Position numbers and translations under genes: made by a program. DNA of 64,000 nt from Deltaproteobacteria bacterium (GTDB lineage Bacteria > Myxococcota_A > Polyangia > Polyangiales > Polyangiaceae): contig QJWJ01000438.1 of assembly GCA_003235365.1 (NCBI GenBank), forward strand, positions 1-64,000, read 5' to 3'. Below the pieces are notes generated by a model. It saw nothing but the letters and a program-made list of their open reading frames with translations. It searched no databases and had not been told where the DNA came from. This document shows, piece by piece, positions 20,657 to 29,340 of this stretch (the first letter of the stretch is position 1; each line of letters opens with the position of its first letter).

Positions 20657-21404
20657 CAAACCCCGAGTTCGTTCCTTTGTGGCCGTCGTGGGCCACGGTC
20701 CCCTGCTCGAGCGCGAAGATGGCGCAGCCATCACTCTGCGTCAGTTAGGCGCTCAGGTGAGGACCCTGGACCTGTGGGACGACCCTATAAACTTGTTCAG
20801 TGAAGACGACGTCGAGGTCGAGGCGCGCCCGAGGGCGCTGCTCTTCGAGGCCCTCGACAGGCCTGACCTGGCGATGGCTGCGTTGCGCGCCGTGCGCAAG
20901 GAGCAGGTCTTCGACAACGTCGGTGCGATCATCTCCGTGACGGTGGGGCAGATAGCCCGCATCGACCCATCGAGCGGCTTTGACGACTTCGTGCTTCATC
21001 CGTACGTTCCCGAAGAGGTCTACGCGCGGATTCGTGCCGTCGAGTGGCGGCGCAGTGAATTCGCTACGGATGAACGCCACAAGGTTGGCCCCATCGTGCT
21101 CGACAAGGCTGCACACGAAGTCACCGTCGGCGGTCGGCCAGTGTTGCTCACCGCGAAAGAATTCGCGCTGTTGGCATACTTGTGCGAACGCCGCGGAAAG
21201 GTACTCTCACGCGATCACTTGCTGGCTCGCGTGTGGGGCAACCGCTACGACGGTGGTCCCCGGACGGTCGACATTCACGTGCGCCGCCTCCGAGCGAAGC
21301 TCGGCGATGCCCTTCCCCTGGAAACTCTGCGCGGCTCGGGCTACAAGCTCCGCATGCCCGACCCAGATCCGGGTGAGGACGACGTCGAAGACTTCGATGA
21401 ATGA
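20637..21404 (+). CDS. OmpR/PhoB-type winged-helix regulator with degenerate receiver domain
   Basis: C-term 'VGGRPVLLTAKEFALLAYLCERRGKVLSRDHLLARVWGNRYDGGPRTVDIHVRRLRAKLGDALPLETLRGSGYKL'; receiver lacks the usual phospho-Asp and conserved Lys; overlaps the tldD stop by 20 bp. Confidence 0.85.
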   Translation: MAPISVDKPRVRSFVAVVGHGPLLEREDGAAITLRQLGAQVRTLDLWDDPINLFSEDDVEVEARPRALLFEALDRPDLAMAALRAVRKEQVFDNVGAIISVTVGQIARIDPSSGFDDFVLHPYVPEEVYARIRAVEWRRSEFATDERHKVGPIVLDKAAHEVTVGGRPVLLTAKEFALLAYLCERRGKVLSRDHLLARVWGNRYDGGPRTVDIHVRRLRAKLGDALPLETLRGSGYKLRMPDPDPGEDDVEDFDE

Positions 21405-22408
21405 TTGTAATCTCCACGGGTTGCCCCGCCAGCATCGGTCCTGAAGTTGCCTTGCGCGCCGCGCTCGAGGTGCGCGGGGTTCGTGTTCTGGTTGGCGACG
21501 AAGGAACGCTGGTCGAGGCTGCCACGCTCGTGGGCGTGCCTCTCAAGAAGCTCCGCCGACTGACCGAGCAGCAGCCGCGCGGCGGCGGGATCTACATTCG
21601 TCACGTCGGGCCCAAGCTAGGCGCGACGGATCGCGACCCCCTGCGGCAGACGCCCGCGGCCGGCGAGGCCCAGTTGTTGTACGTCGAGGAAGCGTATGCG
21701 CTGGCCAAACGCGGCGCAGGTGCGCTGGTGACCAGTGCCGTGAGCAAAGCGGCGATCGCCAATTGTGGGCTGCGCCGAGCCCGGGGGTTTCTGGGCCATA
21801 CCGAGTGGCTGCAGAAGCTCGATGGCGCCGACGAGGTGACCATGTGCTTTCATTCCCCGCAATTGTCGACCAGTCTCGTCACGACGCATCTGCCGTTGCG
21901 GAAAGTGCCAGCGGCGATCACTCCAGCGAAGGTGCGCACGGCAACCGTTCACTTGGCACGCCTGCTGAGGCGTGCAGGGGTTACCAAGCCAACGATTGCC
22001 GTCTCCTCGCTCAATCCTCATGCGGGAGAGAGCGCGCTGTTGGGAGACGAAGAAGCCAAGGCCATCGTGCCTGGACTCACCGAAGCCAAGAAGCGGTTGT
22101 ACGGCAAGGCCAAGGTTGTCGGCCCCATCGGCGCGGAAACTGCTTACCGCAAGGCGTTTGCCAAGGTCTACGATGGCGTGGTGGCCATGTACCACGATCA
22201 GGCGACAGTTCCGATGAAGCTCGTTGCCTTCGGCGACGCCGTGAACGTGACGATGGGGCTGAGCGTCGTGCGCACGAGTGTCGATCACGGCACTGCGTAC
22301 GACATCGCGTGGCAGGGCAAGGCCGACCACCGTGGCATGCTTGCGGCGGTGGATCTGGCGGCTCGGCTGACCGCTGCGCGACACAAGCGTGGCTCGAGCG
22401 TTGGTTGA
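21401..22408 (+). CDS. pdxA: 4-hydroxythreonine-4-phosphate dehydrogenase
   Basis: 'STGCPASIGPEVALRAAL', 'GFLGHTEWLQKLDGADEVTMCF', 'SSLNPHAGE', 'GPIGAETAYRKAF', 'MYHDQATVPMKLVAFGDAVNVTMGLSVVRTSVDHGTAYDIA'. Confidence 0.9.
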   Translation: MIVISTGCPASIGPEVALRAALEVRGVRVLVGDEGTLVEAATLVGVPLKKLRRLTEQQPRGGGIYIRHVGPKLGATDRDPLRQTPAAGEAQLLYVEEAYALAKRGAGALVTSAVSKAAIANCGLRRARGFLGHTEWLQKLDGADEVTMCFHSPQLSTSLVTTHLPLRKVPAAITPAKVRTATVHLARLLRRAGVTKPTIAVSSLNPHAGESALLGDEEAKAIVPGLTEAKKRLYGKAKVVGPIGAETAYRKAFAKVYDGVVAMYHDQATVPMKLVAFGDAVNVTMGLSVVRTSVDHGTAYDIAWQGKADHRGMLAAVDLAARLTAARHKRGSSVG

Positions 22409-22427
22409 GTCGGGGTGAAGACGGCAA

Positions 22428-22943
22428 ATGTTACCAGTCGAACGTGAACTGAAGCAGCCTGCCAAGGCGCTGATGCTCGCCAGCTTCGGAATCGCCGCGG
22501 TGGCCTCGGGGTACGGCGTGTTTTCACTGAATAGCTCGTTGTTGTTCGGCGTGGAGCTGCCGAAGGGGGCGGTGCCGGTGTTCGTCGTCGTGATGTTGGG
22601 CGTCGGCGCGCTGTTCCTCCGCTGGTCGTTGGGAGAAGAACGCTGTCGCAGTTGTAAGTTACCGCTGGAGCAGCGTTGGTTGGCGTTTGCCGCCAGCGAT
22701 GCCACGGCGGCCATGCGCAGCGCCGAGCGGGGTGATGCGTCACAGTTGCCAACTCCTGCGCGACACCGCACCGACGAGGGATCACTGATTGCGGTGTGCT
22801 ACTGCGCGCGATGCCGTCAGGTGGCGACCCTCGAAGGTTTCGGGCCGGGCCGGGTGACGGTGGTTTCTAGGCACTCGATTCTCGGCCCGAGTGTCGAACG
22901 CTGGATCGAGCAGGTCGAGCTCGAGCCGTCGCGGTCCGCCTGA
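22428..22943 (+). CDS. Hypothetical membrane protein
   Basis: Two hydrophobic N-terminal stretches and paired Cys motifs 'CRSCKL', 'CYCARC'. Confidence 0.6.
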   Translation: MLPVERELKQPAKALMLASFGIAAVASGYGVFSLNSSLLFGVELPKGAVPVFVVVMLGVGALFLRWSLGEERCRSCKLPLEQRWLAFAASDATAAMRSAERGDASQLPTPARHRTDEGSLIAVCYCARCRQVATLEGFGPGRVTVVSRHSILGPSVERWIEQVELEPSRSA

Positions 22944-23041
22944 GGCTCCGCAGCGCCGCGCGCATCAATCGCGATGCCGCCTCCGACTGGCCTGATTGCC
23001 AGGGGCGTCCTGGCGAATTCGTTCCAAAGTGGTGAGCACTG

Positions 23042-23081
23042 GTGAGCTCGATTGTCGGGTGGTTTTTCGAACCCCCGTTGG
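23042..23081 (+). repeat. Dispersed 40-bp repeat, copy 1
   Basis: GTGAGCTCGATTGTCGGGTGGTTTTTCGAACCCCCGTTGG; 35/40 identical to the reverse complement of 31099-31138. Confidence 0.75.
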
Positions 23082-23108
23082 CGAATCGCGAACTCTGCGA
23101 ACTCTCAT

Positions 23109-25064
23109 TTAGCGCGGCCGAGGGGGGGACAGCTTGTCGGGGCACATCAAACCCGGCGGGCAGTCCGCGCGGCGTGAACGCGTCGGATCGGGGTCGGGCG
23201 CGGTTGGCAACACGCTGCCACTGGGTGAGGCGCTCGAGACCGTCGTGTCCGTGGGAGTCGTGGTACCCGGAGCAATCGATGCCGAGGGCGTCGGCACGCT
23301 CCGATCGCGCTCTTCGCGGGCCGTCCTGGTGGCGGCGCGCGACACGTTCGGGCGGGTCGGTTCATGCGCTTGGTGAGCGGGAGTCGTGGACTGAGCTGGC
23401 GGCAAAGGCGAATCAGTTGTGGCGGCGCCTGTGTCGGTTGGATCGAGTTCTTCCAATGCGACCGACGGCTGCTCGGCAGTCGGTTCGTTCGGTTTCTCCG
23501 CCGGTGAAGCCGGTGAAGCCGGGGACGCCGAAGGAGGCGGCCGCTCACCGACGGCGGGCGCGGCGTTGCGCGGCGATTCGCTCTCGGTGTCGCCCCGCTG
23601 CGAGTCGCGTCCGAAAAAGAACGCACCGAGCGAGACGCCGATCAGCAAAGCCACCGCCGCAGCAGCGATTGAGCGGCGCTGACTGCGCGGGTCGGTGGTC
23701 GATGGCAGCAAGCTCGAATCCGTCGATGGCGCCGTGGCGCTCGGTCCCGGCGGGCCGTCGTGTTCACTTCTTGGCGGATCCGTGAGGCTTGTGGCTTCTA
23801 CCGGTGCAGCGGCAGCAGGGTGGAGCGGAGCCGCGACGGTTTGGGCGATTTCGTCAGCATCGTTGGTCGGGCGCTTGAACCGCTTGAGGCGAACGCTCGG
23901 AGCCAAGTCGGCCAACACGTCGCGTGCTGAAGCGTAGCGCCGTTTTGGGTCGCGTTCCAAGCAACGCGCGACGATGTCGTCGAGGTCGATCGGCAATGAC
24001 GAGTCGATGCTACGCAGGCGAGGCGCGTCGTGCTGCAGCCGTTTGAGGGCCGCCAACGCGGGCGTCGAGGCGACAAACGGCAGGCGACGCGTGAGCATTT
24101 CGAACAGGACGACGCCAAAGGCGTACACGTCCGTCGTGACGCGCAGCGCCTCTCCTTGCACTTGCTCGGGCGCCATGTACGCCAAGCTGCCGACCAACGC
24201 GCGATCACCGCTGACGCGGCTCGAGTTCGGATTGAGGGCGCTCGCCAGACCGAAGTCCATCAACACGGCGCTGAGCTTCCCTCCGCGATCTACGCGGAGC
24301 ATCACGTTGTCGCTCTTGAGGTCTCGGTGTAGCACGCCCGAATCGTGAACGGCGTTGAGCCCTTCGAGGATCCCCGTTGCGAGGCGGCGGCATTCTCGAA
24401 CCGTCAGTGGCGGGTCTTGCCGAATCCGATCACCGAGGCTCTGCCCGTCGATGTATTCCATCGTCAGGAAGACCAAGGGTGGGCCATCTTCGGTTTCGTG
24501 GGTTCCGATGTCGAAGATGCGGCACACGTTCTTGTGACTCACCCTGCGTGCGATCTGTACTTCGGCCTTGAGTTGGGAGATCGCTTCGTCATCGTCGGAG
24601 AATTGTGAGGCTACTGTCTTGAGAGCGATGCGTTCTCCGAGCGCCTCGTCCATGACGTCATAGACCTCGCCCATACCCCCCCGTGCCACGAAGCGTTGAA
24701 CTCGGTAGCGGTGTGCAAGCTGGAGCCCACGCGGGATCACCGATCCGCGCCAGGCTGTGCCCACTTTTCGGTCGCGCGTCGAGTCGCCCCATTCGATGAC
24801 GCTTTGGACCAATTGGCGGCAGGGTTCGCAATGATCGAGGTGTCGCTCTACGTTTTGACGACGTTCATCACTGAGCCGCAGTGTGATGAACAGCACTGCC
24901 TGTTCTTCGGTGAGGTGCCCGGTCGATCTGCCCTCTCGTTCACCGCTGTCTTCGGCTTCGGTCTCCGGGCTATCGTCCCGTGCAGGTCGGTCGACGGCGC
25001 CCGCTTCAGCAGCGTCGCTTCGGGGCTCGTCACCGGCGGAGCGCAGCGTCTTGGACCGATTCAC
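23109..25064 (-). CDS. Ser/Thr protein kinase with N-terminal zinc-finger-like segment and C-terminal TM/Pro-rich tail
   Basis: 'HLDHCEPCRQLVQ' Cys/His cluster; 'YRVQRFVARGGMGEVYDVMDEALGERIALK', 'GVLHRDLKSDNVML', 'VLMDFGLASAL', 'GSLAYMAPEQVQGE'. Confidence 0.92.
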   Translation of the reverse strand: MNRSKTLRSAGDEPRSDAAEAGAVDRPARDDSPETEAEDSGEREGRSTGHLTEEQAVLFITLRLSDERRQNVERHLDHCEPCRQLVQSVIEWGDSTRDRKVGTAWRGSVIPRGLQLAHRYRVQRFVARGGMGEVYDVMDEALGERIALKTVASQFSDDDEAISQLKAEVQIARRVSHKNVCRIFDIGTHETEDGPPLVFLTMEYIDGQSLGDRIRQDPPLTVRECRRLATGILEGLNAVHDSGVLHRDLKSDNVMLRVDRGGKLSAVLMDFGLASALNPNSSRVSGDRALVGSLAYMAPEQVQGEALRVTTDVYAFGVVLFEMLTRRLPFVASTPALAALKRLQHDAPRLRSIDSSLPIDLDDIVARCLERDPKRRYASARDVLADLAPSVRLKRFKRPTNDADEIAQTVAAPLHPAAAAPVEATSLTDPPRSEHDGPPGPSATAPSTDSSLLPSTTDPRSQRRSIAAAAVALLIGVSLGAFFFGRDSQRGDTESESPRNAAPAVGERPPPSASPASPASPAEKPNEPTAEQPSVALEELDPTDTGAATTDSPLPPAQSTTPAHQAHEPTRPNVSRAATRTAREERDRSVPTPSASIAPGTTTPTDTTVSSASPSGSVLPTAPDPDPTRSRRADCPPGLMCPDKLSPPRPR

Positions 25065-25162
25065 CGGCGTCAGTGTAGACGAATTTCATGCAGCGTGTTG
25101 AAGTCCACCGCGGCCCGCCCCGTGGATTTGCGCGCCGTGGGCGAGCATGCGCCGGCCGCCGG

Positions 25163-26314
25163 TCAGGAGCGCGCGTGAGACCGCTGAGTCGTCGATGTTG
25201 CGATCGAGTGCAGCAAGGCTGTCGCACAGGGGCGTACAACTTCGTCGAGCGCATGACGAACGATGTCGGAGGCTTGCCGGCAGGTGAGGCGACCGTGTGC
25301 AGCCCACGCGCGCTCGTCCACGCCGTAGTCGACGATCCGCGCCTGTCTTGCACGCTCGACCGCCAGACGGAATGCCTCACCGATCGCCGGCGCGAGCTCT
25401 GGCGATTTCTTCACGGCCCAGGCAACGAAGCGCCAGGCCAGTTCGGCGTGGCGCGCCTCGTCGCGTTCGATTCGCTTGCAGACACGTTTGACCAACGGCT
25501 CCGTGGCTTGCGCCGCCTGTCGTTCCGCGAGCAGCGCTCCAAGTGTTTCTCCCACACAACCTTCTTCGACGGTCAACGCGCACAGTTGCGCGAGTGTCGG
25601 AACCTCCAGGGCATCCGTGAGGTCGAGAGGCCCGGGCCCGGTCGAATGGGTGCCGTAGTGCGCCGCCAATTTCAGACAGTCTCTGGTATGGCGCACTTCG
25701 TCGAGAGCCGCCCGTTGTGCTGCCGCGACGAGGTCTGGTGGTGCCCCGTGAGTCAGCATGCCCAGCGTGAACCGCGCAAACGCAGCCACTGAAGCGTGCT
25801 CCTCGACTGCATCTTTCAGCCAAGCTCGACCCAGTAGATCGCGGGTGTGTTCATCCACTCGCCCCGACGGGAGGGTGGCTTCGCCGTCGAGCCGCCACTC
25901 ACTGTCTGGGGTGACCGGCGCTACCCGCAACGACGTGCCGACCAACAGAGGACGCCGAATCGTGAATGGGTTCGGAATTGCTTCGCCGCCCGCCCCCGAT
26001 GCAGTCGCGCCGCCCGCCCCCGGAGCGGCCGCACCGCCGCTGCCGCCCGCACCAGCGCTGGGCTGCGTCGGTGTGGATGGTTGATTGACGGTAACTTGGG
26101 TGGATGGTTCAGCGCCCGTTGGCACGGGCGGCGACACGGTTGCTGGGCCGTACCCGGGCGAAATCTGGCTCGGAGCGGGCGTCCCGGTTGAGGATGTGGG
26201 TTCACCCCGAGCCGTTCCGACGTCTGGTTCGTCGTCCCCGGAGCACCCGACGACCGCTCCCGGAGCGAGGCTCAAGGCCAACAACAGGCGTGTGCGCAGG
26301 ATTGAGGCAGCCAT
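25163..26314 (-). CDS. Secreted ferritin-like (di-iron-type) lipoprotein
   Basis: 'VVGCSGDDE' lipobox; 'WLKDAVEEHASVAAFARFTLGML...AALDEVRHTRDCLKLA...TVEEGCVGETLGAL...RIERDEARHAELAWRFVAW'. Confidence 0.8.
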   Translation of the reverse strand: MAASILRTRLLLALSLAPGAVVGCSGDDEPDVGTARGEPTSSTGTPAPSQISPGYGPATVSPPVPTGAEPSTQVTVNQPSTPTQPSAGAGGSGGAAAPGAGGATASGAGGEAIPNPFTIRRPLLVGTSLRVAPVTPDSEWRLDGEATLPSGRVDEHTRDLLGRAWLKDAVEEHASVAAFARFTLGMLTHGAPPDLVAAAQRAALDEVRHTRDCLKLAAHYGTHSTGPGPLDLTDALEVPTLAQLCALTVEEGCVGETLGALLAERQAAQATEPLVKRVCKRIERDEARHAELAWRFVAWAVKKSPELAPAIGEAFRLAVERARQARIVDYGVDERAWAAHGRLTCRQASDIVRHALDEVVRPCATALLHSIATSTTQRSHARS

Positions 26315-26388
26315 ATTTCGATGGGTACCCGGTCCGCGCCTGTCCGAGCAGATGGCATCGGACTAATCGGTCACCGCGCTCCTCCGCG

Positions 26389-27153
26389 TCACGGTCGCAG
26401 TCCGGCGAGAAAACTCCCCACTGCCTTCGGCCCATCGCGATCGAGGACCCGCAGGCTTTCCGTGCCGACCACGGCGATGTCCGCCTTCCCGCTCAAGTAC
26501 TCGACATCCTGTCGGCTCTTGACGCCGAAGCCGACAGCCAGTGGCAGCGCCGTCGCCGCGCGTGCACGCCGCAGATAGTCGCCGATTTCGTTGGAGAACG
26601 CAGTCTCGGCCCCGGTGACACCTTTGCGCGCCACGCAATACACGAACCCACTGCCGGCAGCAGCGATCTCCCGCATGCGCTCATCCGTGGATCGGGGCGA
26701 GAAGATGAAGATCGGGTCCATCCCCGCGCGCTGCATGGCTTCGGTGTATTGCATGGCTTCTTCCGGCGGCAGATCGGGGACGATCGCGCCTTTCATACCT
26801 GCTGCCGCTGAGCGATCCACGAAGCGCTGCACGCCACCCTTGAACAGGATGTTGTAGTAACTCATGAACAGAAACGGGATCGGGAAGCGCTTGGCGACGT
26901 CGGCAGCGAATTCGAAACAATTTTCGACGTTCACGCCGTGCTTCAAGGCTTCTTGGTTTGCGTGTAAAATCACCGGCCCGTCGGCGATCGGCTCAGAGAA
27001 CGGGATCTGTAGCTCCATCAAGTCGACGCCGGCCGCCACCATCTCTTCGACGAGCTGCAGGCTCGTGCTCATGTCCGGGTAGCCGATGACGATGTGGGTC
27101 ATCAGTAGCATTCCGCGCTCTGCCTGGCGCTGCTTCAGGTACTTTTCAAGCAC
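26389..27153 (-). CDS. trpA: Tryptophan synthase alpha chain
   Basis: GTG start at 27153 ('VLEKYLKQRQ'); 'THIVIGYPDMSTSLQLVEEMVAAGVDLMELQIPFSEPIADGPVI', 'GAIVPDLPPEEA', 'FVYCVARKGVTGA', 'VGFGVKSRQDVEYL'; overlaps the trpB stop. Confidence 0.93.
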   Translation of the reverse strand: MLEKYLKQRQAERGMLLMTHIVIGYPDMSTSLQLVEEMVAAGVDLMELQIPFSEPIADGPVILHANQEALKHGVNVENCFEFAADVAKRFPIPFLFMSYYNILFKGGVQRFVDRSAAAGMKGAIVPDLPPEEAMQYTEAMQRAGMDPIFIFSPRSTDERMREIAAAGSGFVYCVARKGVTGAETAFSNEIGDYLRRARAATALPLAVGFGVKSRQDVEYLSGKADIAVVGTESLRVLDRDGPKAVGSFLAGLRP

Positions 27154-28390
27154 GGTAAGCCTCCGCCTTGTTCTTGATGAATTCGACCCACTGCGGGTCG
27201 TGCAGGGCATCAGCGATGGTGAAGATGTCTTTGTCACCGCGCCCTGATTGGTTGATGAGTACGATGTCGGAAGAGCCTAGCTGCGACGCTTCAGCGAACG
27301 CCTGGGCGAACGCGTGTGAGGATTCAAGCGCCGGGATCAGCCCCTCTTTGCGCACGGTCAGCTTGAGCGCGTCGACCACCGCACGGTCCGTTGCGGCCTC
27401 GAAGCGCACGCGCCCCGTTTGGAACAAGTGTGCCAAGATCGGCGAAACGCCTACGTAGTCGAGGCCTGCCGCGACGCTGTGCGTTTCGTTCATCTGGCCT
27501 TCATCCGTTTGTAGGAAGTACGTCTTGTAACCCTGCGCCACACCGATCGATCCGTGGGAGCTCGCCAATCGCGCGGCGTGTTCGTGCGTCTCGACACCCT
27601 TGCCGCCTGCCTCCACTCCGACCAGCTCCACCTCAGCGTCGTCCAGGAAGCCGCTGAACAGTCCCATGGCATTCGAACCGCCGCCCACACACGCGTAGAC
27701 CCTCGTGGGGAGTTTGCCCGTCAGCTCGAGAATCTGCCGGCGCGCTTCCTCACCGATGATTGACTGAAAGTACGTGACCATCTCCGGAAAGGGATGCGGA
27801 CCGCAAGCTGTACCGAGGACGTAGTGCGTGTCGTCCATGTTCGTCACCCAGTCGCGGAATGCCTCGTTGATCGCATCCTTGAGAGTGCGCGAACCTTCCT
27901 TGACCGGGACGACCGTTGCGCCCAAGCGTTCCATCCAGAACACGTTCGGGCGCTGCCGAGCGACGTCGACCTCGCCCATGTAGATGGTGCAGTCGAACCC
28001 GAACTTGGCCGCCATGGTCGCCGTGGCGACGCCGTGCTGCCCGGCACCGGTTTCGGCAATCACGCGTCGCTTGCCCATGCGTTTGACGAGCAAACCCTGG
28101 CCCATGACATTGTTCGCCTTGTGCGCGCCGGTGTGATTCAAGTCCTCGCGCTTGATGTAGATCTGGGCGCCGCCGAACTGACGCGTCAGATTTTCGGCGA
28201 AGGTGATCGGTGTGGGGCGGCAGGAGTAGCTGCCCATCAAGTTCACGTAGCTCTGCCAGAACTCGGGATCGTTGCGTGCGTCTTCGAAGGCTGCTTCGAG
28301 GCTACGGAACGTCTCGTGGAGGATTTCGGGGATGAACGCACCACCGAATTGTTCGAAGTAGCCGTTGCTGGCTCGGATGGATCGATTCAT
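27146..28390 (-). CDS. trpB: Tryptophan synthase beta chain
   Basis: ATG at 28390; 'YFEQFGGAFIPEIL', 'KREDLNHTGAHKANNVMGQGLL', 'ETGAGQHGVATATMAAKFG', 'CVGGGSNAMGLF', 'LINQSGRGDKDIFT'. Confidence 0.96.
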   Translation of the reverse strand: MNRSIRASNGYFEQFGGAFIPEILHETFRSLEAAFEDARNDPEFWQSYVNLMGSYSCRPTPITFAENLTRQFGGAQIYIKREDLNHTGAHKANNVMGQGLLVKRMGKRRVIAETGAGQHGVATATMAAKFGFDCTIYMGEVDVARQRPNVFWMERLGATVVPVKEGSRTLKDAINEAFRDWVTNMDDTHYVLGTACGPHPFPEMVTYFQSIIGEEARRQILELTGKLPTRVYACVGGGSNAMGLFSGFLDDAEVELVGVEAGGKGVETHEHAARLASSHGSIGVAQGYKTYFLQTDEGQMNETHSVAAGLDYVGVSPILAHLFQTGRVRFEAATDRAVVDALKLTVRKEGLIPALESSHAFAQAFAEASQLGSSDIVLINQSGRGDKDIFTIADALHDPQWVEFIKNKAEAYRA

Positions 28391-28513
28391 GGATGTGTGT
28401 TCTCCAGGCGGATAGAGCGTGTGAGAGTCGAGCCGCACCGGGCGGCGTCGGTCATGCCTCGGCGTGCCTCGTCGTTGGTCGAGCAAGCGATCGGATTGGT
28501 GCTTGGGCGCTCC

Positions 28514-29242
28514 TCATGCGGCGGGGTCCAATCGTTGAGAGAAGGTCACTCGGTCCGTGCGACAGTGCAGTTCCGCGTACAGGGAGTCAGGCGCGTTGGG
28601 GAAGTGCAAAGTGCGGCGCACGAGCAGGGCAGGCTGGCTGCTGCCGAGTTCCAGCGCACGCCGAAACGCCGGGGGGGGACAAGCGACGTGGAATGTCTGC
28701 TGACCGCCAGCGGGCTCCAAGAAGTAGCGCGTACGAATCACGTCCGCTAGCGACGCGCCGGCGAGAGCGACTCGATGAAGATCCGGAAAGACGTCGACGT
28801 CCAGGAACAAGTGCTCGATCAGCACCGGCTCTGCGCCCAACTTGCCCAGCCGCACGAAGCTGTAGGCGTCACGACCTGCGAACGGGTTGCCTTCAGCCGA
28901 CGCGGGAATGGCCTTGCGTGCAACCCGCTGTAGCAATGACGTTTCCAACGACAGACCGCTGCTCTTGAAGCTGGACAGTGTGCCCGCAAACGAGAACAGG
29001 TCCACGCTGGGTGGGGGCGTTTGCACGAACGTACCGGAGCCGCGCCGACGCTCGATCAGCCGCCGCCGGACCAAGATGTCTGTCGCTTGTCTCACCGTGG
29101 GCCGCCCGATCTGGAAGGCGCGTGCGAGCTCAGGCTCCGACGGTAGTCTGTCGCCTGCCGCCAGTTCGCCGTTTGCGATGCGCGCCGCCAACAGCTCCGC
29201 CAGCTGGTGGTAGAGCGGGACGGGCGACGCCGGATTGAGCAC
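28514..29242 (-). CDS. GntR-family transcriptional regulator (HutC/UTRA-type)
   Basis: GTG at 29242 ('VLNPASPVPLYHQ'); 'LAARIANGELAAGDRLPSEPELARAFQIGRPTVRQATDILVRRRLIERRRGSGTFV' wHTH plus UTRA-like C-term. Confidence 0.9.
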   Translation of the reverse strand: MLNPASPVPLYHQLAELLAARIANGELAAGDRLPSEPELARAFQIGRPTVRQATDILVRRRLIERRRGSGTFVQTPPPSVDLFSFAGTLSSFKSSGLSLETSLLQRVARKAIPASAEGNPFAGRDAYSFVRLGKLGAEPVLIEHLFLDVDVFPDLHRVALAGASLADVIRTRYFLEPAGGQQTFHVACPPPAFRRALELGSSQPALLVRRTLHFPNAPDSLYAELHCRTDRVTFSQRLDPAA

Positions 29243-29259
29243 AGAGGGTACGTAGCGCC

Positions 29260-29288
29260 GTCTTGTCAAGTTGTCAAGACAAGTTGAT
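29260..29288. promoter_or_regulatory. Operator-like site: TTGTCAAG TTGTCAAG ACAAG containing palindrome TTGTC-AA-GACAA
   Basis: Palindrome at 29271-29282, preceded by a direct TTGTCAAG repeat at 29263-29270; 29 bp upstream of the GntR start. Confidence 0.6.
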
Positions 29289-29340
29289 CCCGACATCAGC
29301 CCTTGACTCCCGCAGGCCCAGCCGCCACACGTCTGCTTTC

